Shown piece by piece: positions 53,872-61,221 of a DNA stretch of 64,000 bases. The notes beneath the pieces were generated by a model that did no database searches, had not been told where the DNA came from, and was given only the letters and a program-made list of their open reading frames with translations. Each line of letters begins with the position of its first letter. The first letter of the stretch is position 1. The position numbers were made by a program, and so were the translations under genes. Location of the stretch: assembly GCF_008806755.1 (NCBI RefSeq), contig NZ_WAAU01000037.1, forward strand, positions 1 through 64,000, written 5' to 3'. The stretch comes from Tenacibaculum aiptasiae. Lineage in GTDB: Bacteria > Bacteroidota > Bacteroidia > Flavobacteriales > Flavobacteriaceae.

Positions 53872-54711
53872 TTATGCTTCTGTTTTAGTTGTTTTTCTAA
53901 ACATTAACCAAAACCCTATCAGTATTAGTGGAATACTTAATACCTGTCCTGTATTTAAAGAATTCAATACCCAGTCTTCTCTTCCTTCTACTTGTGGTTT
54001 CTTTAAAAACTCTATAAAGAACCTCAACGACCATAAAACTACCATGAACAATCCAAATAAGAAACCTGACTGATTCTTTTTATCTGTTTTCCAATAGAAG
54101 TACCAAAGTGCAAAAAACAGTCCTAAATAACTAAATGCTTCATATAATTGAGTTGGGTGACACGGTACTGTTTCACCTGCCCTTTTAAAAATAACTCCAT
54201 AGCTACTTCCAGTTGGCTTTCCATAAATTTCTGAATTAAAGAAGTTTCCTAGTCTAATAAAGAAACCAGATAAAGCTACCATAATTCCTAATCTATCTAA
54301 AATAAATAACCAAGGTTTATGTAAATGTTTCTTAGCGTAAAAGTACATAGCAATTGGAATACCTATTGCTGCTCCATGACTAGCAAATCCAGTAAATCCA
54401 GTAAATTCCCATGAACCATCTGCTAATTTTTTAATAGGTAAAATTATTTCTATTAAATGATTTTGATAATAATCCCAACTGTAAAAGAAAACATCTCCTA
54501 AACGCATTCCTATTAACATAGAAACGAATACATACATAAATAACGGGTCCAATTTTTCTACTGGAATATTATCATTAATGTAAATTTTCTTCATAAAACG
54601 AAGTCCTAATACAAATGCTGCTACAAACATTAGGCTATACCAGCGTATTCCTAAACTTCCAATTTTTATGATTTCAGGATCTAAATCCCATACTATTGAT
54701 AAAAAATTCAT
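53872..54711 (-). CDS. lgt: Prolipoprotein diacylglyceryl transferase
   Basis: 279 residues, seven membrane helices. It attaches diacylglycerol from phosphatidylglycerol to the lipobox Cys of prolipoproteins in the inner membrane, needed for every lipoprotein encoded in this window. The Lgt signature is at about 150-160 (FFIRLGNFFNSEIYGKPTG). The GFTGFASHGAAIGI stretch with the active-site His and the FAL(W)YFY helices are also typical. It is the last gene of the cysS-GNAT-yidD-lgt operon (21-bp gap to yidD). Confidence 0.97.
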   Translation of the reverse strand: MNFLSIVWDLDPEIIKIGSLGIRWYSLMFVAAFVLGLRFMKKIYINDNIPVEKLDPLFMYVFVSMLIGMRLGDVFFYSWDYYQNHLIEIILPIKKLADGSWEFTGFTGFASHGAAIGIPIAMYFYAKKHLHKPWLFILDRLGIMVALSGFFIRLGNFFNSEIYGKPTGSSYGVIFKRAGETVPCHPTQLYEAFSYLGLFFALWYFYWKTDKKNQSGFLFGLFMVVLWSLRFFIEFLKKPQVEGREDWVLNSLNTGQVLSIPLILIGFWLMFRKTTKTEA

Positions 54712-54732
54712 TTATATAATTTTAATTTGTCT

Positions 54733-54993
54733 TTATTGCTCATTAGAACAACAACTTTTATTCTTCTTTTTTTCTGGAACAGGATCATAACCACTTCCTC
54801 CCCATGGATGACAACTGAATATTCTTTTTAATGCCAACCAACCTCCATAAAACAATCCATGCTTTTGTAAAGCTTGTATTGTATAACTTGAACATGTTGG
54901 AGAATATCTACATGTTGCTGGTGTAAATGGTGAAATTGCAGTCTGATAAAATCGAACCAACATTATAAACGGATATGTTAAAATCTTTTTCAA
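54733..54993 (-). CDS. yidD: Membrane protein insertion efficiency factor
   Basis: 86 residues. The core MLVRFYQTAISPFTPATCRY, followed by SPTCSSYTIQALQKHG and a KRIFSCHPWGGSGYDPVP end, is the complete YidD signature with its three conserved Cys. The start codon is TTG at 54993, one base after the GNAT stop; the first residues (KKILTYPFIM) are in the family's usual place. YidD helps YidC in membrane-protein insertion. Here it is in the cysS-lgt operon, 10 kb from yidC. The Cys- and Lys-rich tail (KKKNKSCCSNEQ) is specific to this group. Confidence 0.95.
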   Translation of the reverse strand: MKKILTYPFIMLVRFYQTAISPFTPATCRYSPTCSSYTIQALQKHGLFYGGWLALKRIFSCHPWGGSGYDPVPEKKKNKSCCSNEQ

Positions 54994-54994
54994 C

Positions 54995-55510
54995 TTACTG
55001 CCAATCCTTTTTTAATAATTCATATCGTCTATCCGTACAATTATCTTTTTCATTATAAAATTCCTTAACTGGTTTTAAAAACTTATTCAACACTTTATTA
55101 GATGGAATATTTTCCACCCAAACATCTGCTGTTATTTTTTCAAACTTTAATGATAAAAAAGAATGATTAATCATTTCTTTAGTAATTTCTGTGGCATAAC
55201 CTTTACCCCAAAAATCTTTTCTAAAACGATATCCTAATTCTCTCTCCTCTTCATCATTTGTAAGAAAACCTGCTAAACCTATTAATTCATTTTTATTTTT
55301 TTCAAAAACTCCCAAAAGACTAATCTCATATCCTTCTATATCTCCATCAAAAGAAAGTGCTATTTGAAATTTCATTTCAATATTTTCTTCCGAAGGCTTT
55401 TCTTGAGGAATTGCGCTTATTATTTCTTCAGCAGTTAAAAGTTCTACAAACTCATCTCTATGAATTTCTTCAATTTTTTTAACTACTAGTCTTTCAGTTT
55501 GAAAAACCAT
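54995..55510 (-). CDS. GNAT family N-acetyltransferase (RimJ-like)
   Basis: 171 residues. The acetyl-CoA binding motif A is at about 93-110 (RKDFWGKGYATEITKEMI, the R-x-x-x-x-G-x-G/A pattern). Around it are the N-terminal TERLVVKKIEEIHRDEFVEL and a C-terminal VWVENIPSNKVLNKFLKP helix typical of RimJ/RimL-type enzymes that acetylate protein or small-molecule amines. The substrate is unknown. It lies 5 bp after cysS and 1 bp before yidD. Confidence 0.88.
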   Translation of the reverse strand: MVFQTERLVVKKIEEIHRDEFVELLTAEEIISAIPQEKPSEENIEMKFQIALSFDGDIEGYEISLLGVFEKNKNELIGLAGFLTNDEEERELGYRFRKDFWGKGYATEITKEMINHSFLSLKFEKITADVWVENIPSNKVLNKFLKPVKEFYNEKDNCTDRRYELLKKDWQ

Positions 55511-55515
55511 AACTC

Positions 55516-56997
55516 TTAATTAATTGTAAAAGTTGTTCCTTCTCTTCCGTCTTTTAATTGAACACCTAAAGCCAATAACTCATCACGAATCTGGTCAGAT
55601 AATGCCCAATCTTTATTTTCTCTTGCCTCTTTACGTAACTTAATTAATAATTCTACAGTACCATCTAATGTTTTGGTATCCTGCTGATTTGTTTCTGAAA
55701 CTAATCCTAAAACATCAAAACAAAAAGCATTTAATGTATTTTTTAATTCTTCTAAATCATCAGAAGAAATAGTTGCTTTTTTATCTTTTAATAAGTTTAT
55801 AAATTTAACAGCATCAAATAAATGCGCAATTAAAATTGGAGTATTAAAATCGTCATTCATGGCATCATAACATTTCTGTTTCCATGCCTTTACATCAAAC
55901 TCAGAAGTTACTTTATCTGCATTAATTCCTTTTAAGTTCTTAATAGCTTCCATTAACTTATTAAATCCTTTTTCTGAAGCTAACATTGCTTCTCCAGAGA
56001 AATCTAAAATACTTCTATAGTGCGCTTGCATAATAAAGAACCTTACTACCCCAGCACTAAAAGCTTTAGGAAGAATATCATTCTCACCTGTTAAAATAGC
56101 TTCTGGTAGAATATAATTCCCAGATGACTTAGCCATTTTTTGACTATTTAACAACAGCATATTTGCATGCATCCAATAATTAACTGGTTGTACTCCTGAA
56201 CATGCATGTGATTGAGCAATTTCACACTCATGATGCGGAAATTTTAAATCCATTCCTCCACCATGAATATCTATTTGCTCTCCCAAATATTTTGAACTCA
56301 TCACTGAACATTCTAAATGCCAACCTGGAAAACCATCGCTCCATGGAGAAGGCCATCTCATAATATGACGTTCATCTGCTTTTTTCCAAAGTGCAAAGTC
56401 TTGTGGATTTTTCTTATCCGATTGCCCGTCTAATGCTCTTGTATTGTGAATTGCATCTTCAACAGTTCTCCCTGATAAAATTCCATAATGACTTGTTTCA
56501 TTATATTTTAAAACATCAAAATACACAGATCCATTTACTTCGTAAGCTAATCCTTTATCCATGATTTCTTTAATCATTTCTATTTGCTCTACGATATGAC
56601 CTGTTGCTGTTGGCTCTATGCTTGGAGGTAAAAAGTTATAAAGTGCAGTTACCTTATGAAAGTCTACCGTATAACGTTGTACGACCTCCATAGGTTCAAT
56701 CTCTTCTAAACGTGCTTTTTTCGCAATTTTATCTTCTCCTACATCTGCATCACTTTCTAAATGACCTGCATCGGTAATATTACGAACGTAGCGAACTTTA
56801 AACCCTAAATGTAACAGATAACGAAACACCATGTCAAAAGACATAAATGTTCTTACATTTCCTAAATGTACATTGCTGTATACGGTTGGACCACATACAT
56901 ACATTCCTACACGTCCTTCGGTTACTGGTTTAAAAAGCTCTTTAGATTTTGTTAAAGAGTTATATATTTTTAGTTGATTTTCTTCGTATAATTTCAT
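55516..56997 (-). CDS. cysS: Cysteinyl-tRNA synthetase
   Basis: 493 residues. It is the class I enzyme that charges tRNA-Cys. The HIGH-like motif is in GPTVYSNVHLGNVRTFMSFD near residue 36-53, and KMSKS-like in QKMAKSSGNYILPEAI near 290. The zinc ligands are in the VCGPTV and WHLECSVMSSKYLG-HHECEIAQSHA regions. The length is normal. It heads the cysS-GNAT-yidD-lgt operon. A 9-bp inverted repeat lies 7 to 39 bp before the start codon. Confidence 0.97.
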   Translation of the reverse strand: MKLYEENQLKIYNSLTKSKELFKPVTEGRVGMYVCGPTVYSNVHLGNVRTFMSFDMVFRYLLHLGFKVRYVRNITDAGHLESDADVGEDKIAKKARLEEIEPMEVVQRYTVDFHKVTALYNFLPPSIEPTATGHIVEQIEMIKEIMDKGLAYEVNGSVYFDVLKYNETSHYGILSGRTVEDAIHNTRALDGQSDKKNPQDFALWKKADERHIMRWPSPWSDGFPGWHLECSVMSSKYLGEQIDIHGGGMDLKFPHHECEIAQSHACSGVQPVNYWMHANMLLLNSQKMAKSSGNYILPEAILTGENDILPKAFSAGVVRFFIMQAHYRSILDFSGEAMLASEKGFNKLMEAIKNLKGINADKVTSEFDVKAWKQKCYDAMNDDFNTPILIAHLFDAVKFINLLKDKKATISSDDLEELKNTLNAFCFDVLGLVSETNQQDTKTLDGTVELLIKLRKEARENKDWALSDQIRDELLALGVQLKDGREGTTFTIN

Positions 56998-57003
56998 AGA
57001 AAT

Positions 57004-57036
57004 AGTGACTATTAACAGATGCTAAAGATAGTCACT
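57004..57036 (-). promoter_or_regulatory. Inverted repeat in front of cysS
   Basis: AGTGACTAT (57004-57012) and ATAGTCACT (57028-57036) are exact reverse complements 15 bp apart. The nearer arm is 6 bp from the start codon. As RNA it could fold next to the ribosome site; as DNA it could be an operator. A TATCTTTA that is one base off a -7 element lies inside it (57023-57030). Confidence 0.45.
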
Positions 57037-57107
57037 TTATGAAGAATAATGAAAAAGAATTTGTTAGCAATTTTATAAAAATTTAAAGTAATTATTTTTA
57101 CTATAAA

Positions 57108-58559
57108 TTATTGTTTTTTTAAGGTTAGTTGACTGTATTTCCCTTTAATTTCTACAGTTTTATTTTTTGAAGTAATTATAAAATCACCATTAAATTTTAA
57201 ATCTCCATTTTCTAAAGTTCTCATATTATCGCTAACATCAAATTTTAGTTCTCCTTGCATATCTAATATATTTATCCCAGCACTTGAATAATTTAAAAAC
57301 ACTTTAAAATTGTTATGATTAGGATGTATTTTCTTGATTGTTAACTCTCCAAATTTGTTAATCAACTCTACATTATCATAGATATTATCTACTATTACTC
57401 CAGATGAATTTGTATCTAAAGTTGTATTAGCAACCGATGCTACATGAGCATCGGTTACATTATTTAAGAACAACGTACAGGCGTTTAATGAATTTATATT
57501 TACTGGAGAATAAGATACATTTAACTTTCCTCCATTTAATACATCTGCCTTGAAAGTACCATAACTTACTTTTCCTGAAGCTTTCGTTTTTGGTAATTTG
57601 ACTTTACAATGACGTGTATTTAAATCGAAAGTAGCATTCTTTGGTACTTTGATAACGATCTTTTTAGTCACTTTTATTTTTTTCCCATTTATCGTAAAAT
57701 CATTTCCTTCTGTTGAATACGAATAACTATAACTTGATGGGTTTTTACCCATTTTTTTAAGCAATTTATTTCTTTTAGATTCAATTATCATTAATCTTAA
57801 ATCTCTTTCTCTTTTTTTAGCTTTTTCTTTTAATTCTTTTTTTCTTACTAATGCTTCTTTTTTTGCTTCTAAAAGTTCTCTCTTTCTTTTTCTATTTAAT
57901 CTATTCCTATCTTCTCTCAGTTTCTTTTTAAGCTTTTTATACTTTTTACTTTTCTTAAACTTTTCCCACTCTTTTTTAGACTTTATAGTAATATCATTTG
58001 TTTCATCTTTCCATTGAAAAAAATAATTATCTCCATCTTTAGCATACTTATCAAAATCAAACTCCTCAAGCTCTACACCAAAAGCAATCTCTTCAAAGTT
58101 AATTTCTGGAATTACTACATCTGGAATTTCTATATTGTCTACTTCTGGAATTATGATAATATCGTCGTCATTATCATTATGAAGTTCATATATCTTTGGA
58201 AAATTATTTCCAGAAGAATTAAAGTATACAATATTATCATTTCCTATGGAATGAAATCTATTCTTATTAGCACTAATTTGTACCTTGCTTTTATTTCCTA
58301 AAGCTTCAAATCCCCAATTTTTTAAATACTTTTCAGCTTCTTTTTTCTCAAGCCCTTCTACTTCTATAACAGCTTCTACTGAAACTTCATTTTTGTTCCA
58401 TGTAGACACATCTATCTCTGCATTTGAAGCATTAATATTTACAACTACATCTTTATTAGTATTGAAATTTTCACTAAATTTCTTATTGTATTTCTGTGCG
58501 GATACTGCCGTAGTAAACAGTAAAACTAAAGCACTTATTTTAAATCGTTTGAATGTCAT
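57108..58559 (-). CDS. DUF4097-like secreted protein of a sigma-factor operon
   Basis: 483 residues. Signal peptide (ending AVSAQ). An N-terminal beta-domain with VVVNINASNAEIDVSTWNKN and EVSVEAVIEVEGLEKKEAEK is followed by an acidic patch of Asp and Glu around 125-160, and a Lys/Arg-rich coiled region at about 180-275 with RKRKRELLEAKKEALVRKKE. The C-terminal beta-helix-like DUF4097 region covers 300-483 (KKIVIKVPKNATFDLNTRHC, GELTIKKIHPNHNNFKVFLN). DUF4097 proteins are bacterial surface/adhesin-like repeats of unknown role. It overlaps the anti-sigma-like gene by 20 bp. Confidence 0.75.
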   Translation of the reverse strand: MTFKRFKISALVLLFTTAVSAQKYNKKFSENFNTNKDVVVNINASNAEIDVSTWNKNEVSVEAVIEVEGLEKKEAEKYLKNWGFEALGNKSKVQISANKNRFHSIGNDNIVYFNSSGNNFPKIYELHNDNDDDIIIIPEVDNIEIPDVVIPEINFEEIAFGVELEEFDFDKYAKDGDNYFFQWKDETNDITIKSKKEWEKFKKSKKYKKLKKKLREDRNRLNRKRKRELLEAKKEALVRKKELKEKAKKRERDLRLMIIESKRNKLLKKMGKNPSSYSYSYSTEGNDFTINGKKIKVTKKIVIKVPKNATFDLNTRHCKVKLPKTKASGKVSYGTFKADVLNGGKLNVSYSPVNINSLNACTLFLNNVTDAHVASVANTTLDTNSSGVIVDNIYDNVELINKFGELTIKKIHPNHNNFKVFLNYSSAGINILDMQGELKFDVSDNMRTLENGDLKFNGDFIITSKNKTVEIKGKYSQLTLKKQ

Positions 58560-59118
58560 TTTGAGTTGGATTTTTAAATTCTTTTAATTGTTTTCGCATA
58601 CGTTTTAACAGCTGTAAACGCAATTGCAGATTTCCAATCAATGCATTGATAGTATCATCGTTAACTCCTTTTTTATTGAGCTCTTCGGTTAACGACTTAT
58701 ATTCTTTAGTTAATTCACCTATTTTAGTAATATAACCATCAAATAATTCTTTATTATCTTCAGTTAATTCTAACTGACTTAATTCATAGTTTATCGTATT
58801 TACGTAATATGTTTCTAAGGTTTTTAACTCTGGCGAAACATTTCCTAAACTAATTTGATTATCTATAGAATTAGACTTATCAATAATAGTAGGTTCAACT
58901 ATTTCACCTCCTCCAATAGGATAAAATTTAATTCCTAAACCTAAAAGTACAACTATAGATGCTGCAACATATAGCCATTGATATGACTTTTTCTTTGATG
59001 GTTTCTCGTGTAATTCTTCCATCAATCTTTGTTGAAAACGCAATCTATGATTTGCTGACAATTCAGATCGTTTCTCAACATCTTCTTTTAATATTTCTCT
59101 AATATCTTTTTTAGACAT
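58540..59118 (-). CDS. Putative membrane anti-sigma factor
   Basis: 192 residues. Cytoplasmic N-terminal region of about 45 residues with EKRSELSANHRLRFQQRLME, one membrane helix (about 46-66, QWLYVAASIVVLLGLGIKF), then a periplasmic helical part (LETYYVNTINYELSQLELTE, GNLQLRLQLLKRMRKQLKEF). It overlaps the ECF sigma gene by 8 bp and the DUF4097 gene by 20 bp, so the three are translated as a unit. Topology and position suggest it holds the sigma factor at the membrane. It lacks FecR and zinc-binding (ZAS) motifs, so this is by context. Confidence 0.7.
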   Translation of the reverse strand: MSKKDIREILKEDVEKRSELSANHRLRFQQRLMEELHEKPSKKKSYQWLYVAASIVVLLGLGIKFYPIGGGEIVEPTIIDKSNSIDNQISLGNVSPELKTLETYYVNTINYELSQLELTEDNKELFDGYITKIGELTKEYKSLTEELNKKGVNDDTINALIGNLQLRLQLLKRMRKQLKEFKNPTQNDIQTI

Positions 59119-59665
59119 GATGTACTGCTTTTAATTGTTCTTGTACTTTTTTCTTACCTCTTAACAAATGTGTTCTGGAGGTTACTTCTGAAATCCCTAA
59201 TATTTGTGAAATCTCTCTATGGTCGTAACCTTCTAACAAGAACAAGGTTAATACAACTCTATACTTTTCTTTTAATTTTTCTATACAATTTACTATTTGT
59301 TGATATGATATTGTAGCTGCCACATTCCAATCCTCATTATCATCATCTACCATTGTGGTTACTTCATCATTAATAGAAATCAACTCTACTTTCTTTTTCT
59401 TTAACCAATCTATACTCTGATTAATTACTATTTTTTTTAACCAAGCTCCAAAAGCAACTTCCTCTTTATAGTATTGAATATTTTTAAACGCTTTTATAAA
59501 TGCCTCTTGCATTATATCTTCAGCTACATAAGCATCTTTTACATAACGACTTGCAATTGTAAGCATAGCTTCGCAATACAAATCATACAATTGCATTTGT
59601 GCTTTTGCATCATTGTTTTTACATGCATCTATTACTGATTGATGTAGCTGTTTAGTTGGTTTCAT
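59111..59665 (-). CDS. ECF RNA polymerase sigma factor
   Basis: 184 residues. Sigma-2 is at about 20-90 (DLYCEAMLTIASRYVKDAYV, AEDIMQEAFIKAFKNI) and sigma-4 at about 125-180 (LKEKYRVVLTLFLLEGYDHR, EISQILGISEVTSRTHLLRG). This is a typical RpoE/SigW-type Bacteroidota factor. It heads the sigma/anti-sigma/DUF4097 unit on the minus strand. No clear -7 element is visible upstream, so it may depend on its own factor for transcription. Confidence 0.93.
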   Translation of the reverse strand: MKPTKQLHQSVIDACKNNDAKAQMQLYDLYCEAMLTIASRYVKDAYVAEDIMQEAFIKAFKNIQYYKEEVAFGAWLKKIVINQSIDWLKKKKVELISINDEVTTMVDDDNEDWNVAATISYQQIVNCIEKLKEKYRVVLTLFLLEGYDHREISQILGISEVTSRTHLLRGKKKVQEQLKAVHHV

Positions 59666-59764
59666 TTTTGATTTCTTATACTAAAGACGATACTTTTTTT
59701 CTAGTGTTGCATTTTTGCTAAATTTTATTTCTAAATTTACATCATTATTTCGTTTTCACTTGAT

Positions 59765-60835
59765 ATGACTGACAAAAACAAATCTGCTCTTTCTGAAAAA
59801 GATGGTGTTTCTCAACCAGAAACAACCAGTAAATCTTCTGTTGAAAAAATAAAATTAAGCAGAAAAAAAAGAACTACAACTCAAGAATTTGTAAATCATA
59901 TTTTAGCGGGTAATATTCCTTTTTTAAGTAGAGCAATTACTTTAGTTGAAAGCACAAATAATAAACATCAAAAACAAGCTAACGAAATTTTAGAAGCTTG
60001 TTTACCTCATGCTAATAAATCGATTAGAATAGGTATTACTGGTGTACCTGGAGTTGGTAAGAGTACTTTTATTGAAGCTTTAGGAAAACACCTTACTTCT
60101 TTAGGAAAAAAAGTAGCCGTTTTAGCTGTTGACCCAAGTAGTTCTATTAACAAAGGAAGTATTTTAGGAGATAAAACTCGAATGGAACAATTAGTTACTG
60201 ATGAAAATGCATTTATCAGACCTTCTCCTTCTGGTACTTCTTTAGGTGGAGTAGCTCAAAAAACTCGTGAGAGCATTATTTTATGTGAAGCCGCTGGATT
60301 TGATACTATTATTATTGAAACCGTTGGGGTTGGTCAATCTGAAACTGCGGTACACTCAATGACAGATTTTTTCTTACTCTTAAAACTTGCTGGTGCTGGT
60401 GATGAACTACAAGGTATTAAACGTGGAATTATTGAAATGGCTGATGCTATTGTAATCAACAAAGCTGATAGTGGTAATGAGAAAAACGCTAAGATTGCTA
60501 AAGTTGAGTTTAATAGAGCGTTACACTTATATCCACCTAAAGATAGCGGATGGCAACCTAAAGTTTTACTCGCTAGTGCGCTTCACAACAAAGGAGTTGA
60601 TAACGTATATCAAATGATTAATGAATATATAAGTGCTGCAATAGAAAGTAATTACTTTGACACGAAACGAAATGCTCAAAACAGATATTGGTTATTGGAA
60701 ACCATAAACCAGCAATTAAAAGATAATTTCTACAACAATTCTGTTATTAAAGAATTATTAAATAATGAGCTTATCAAATTAGAAAGTGGAAAAACAACAC
60801 CTTTTGCTGCTGCAAATAGACTACTAAATAAATAA
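59765..60835 (+). CDS. meaB: MeaB/ArgK family G3E-type GTPase, methylmalonyl-CoA mutase chaperone
   Basis: 356 residues. The Walker A loop GVPGVGKST is at about 96-104 in IGITGVPGVGKSTFIEALGK, followed by VAVLAVDPSSSINKGSILGD, the switch region FDTIIIETVGVGQSETAVHS and the guanine-specific NKAD (MADAIVINKADSGNEKNAK). It protects and reloads the B12-dependent methylmalonyl-CoA mutase. The mutase genes are not in this window, so it is apart from its client. The next gene is 25 bp downstream and three more follow closely, but those look unrelated. Confidence 0.93.
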   Translation: MTDKNKSALSEKDGVSQPETTSKSSVEKIKLSRKKRTTTQEFVNHILAGNIPFLSRAITLVESTNNKHQKQANEILEACLPHANKSIRIGITGVPGVGKSTFIEALGKHLTSLGKKVAVLAVDPSSSINKGSILGDKTRMEQLVTDENAFIRPSPSGTSLGGVAQKTRESIILCEAAGFDTIIIETVGVGQSETAVHSMTDFFLLLKLAGAGDELQGIKRGIIEMADAIVINKADSGNEKNAKIAKVEFNRALHLYPPKDSGWQPKVLLASALHNKGVDNVYQMINEYISAAIESNYFDTKRNAQNRYWLLETINQQLKDNFYNNSVIKELLNNELIKLESGKTTPFAAANRLLNK

Positions 60836-60841
60836 CTACTG

Positions 60842-60860
60842 AATAAATAAATAAATAAAT
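60842..60860 (+). repeat. AATA tetranucleotide repeat touching a start codon
   Basis: 4.75 copies of AATA fill the gap between meaB and the CsaA-like gene, ending at the ATG of 60861. Copy-number change would alter only the leader length. It may simply be the AT-rich translation initiation region. Confidence 0.5.
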
Positions 60861-61208
60861 ATGAAAGAAACAGCTAACACTTTAACTTGGAATGATTTTA
60901 CTAAAGTTGAAATGCGAATCGGTACAATTATCAGTGCTGAAGAATTTAAAGAGGTAAAAAATCCTGCTTATAAAATGCAAATTGATTTTGGAGAATTTGG
61001 TGTTAAAAAAACCTCAGCACAAATCACTAAGTTATACACTCCAGAAGAGTTAATAGGAAATCAAATTATTGCCGTTGTTAACTTTCCTAAAAAACAAATT
61101 GCAAATATGATGAGTGAATGTTTAGTTTTAGGTGGTATTGGTGACAATAAAGAAGTTACTCTTATTGCTCCTGAAAGAAATATTAAAAACGGAACTAGAA
61201 TTGGGTAG
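60861..61208 (+). CDS. CsaA-like tRNA-binding domain protein
   Basis: 115 residues, consisting of one OB-fold of the EMAP/Trbp111 tRNA-binding type: TKVEMRIGTIISAEEFKEVK, KMQIDFGEFGVKKTSAQITK, IAVVNFPKKQIANMMSECLV and APERNIKNGTRIG. The bacterial members (CsaA) bind tRNA or act as export-linked chaperones. The family is often named tRNA-binding protein. It lies between meaB and the hydroxylase-WD40 fusion. Confidence 0.9.
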   Translation: MKETANTLTWNDFTKVEMRIGTIISAEEFKEVKNPAYKMQIDFGEFGVKKTSAQITKLYTPEELIGNQIIAVVNFPKKQIANMMSECLVLGGIGDNKEVTLIAPERNIKNGTRIG

Positions 61209-61221
61209 AAATTAGTTCGCT

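Noticed and set aside
58014..58587. Plus-strand frames opposite the DUF4097 gene
   Set aside because: Antisense shadows of a charged coding region, with no promoter or recognisable domain.
60842..60860. AATA repeat as a phase-variation switch
   Set aside because: It lies outside the coding frame, is short, and such tracts are common in AT-rich leaders; kept only as a repeat.
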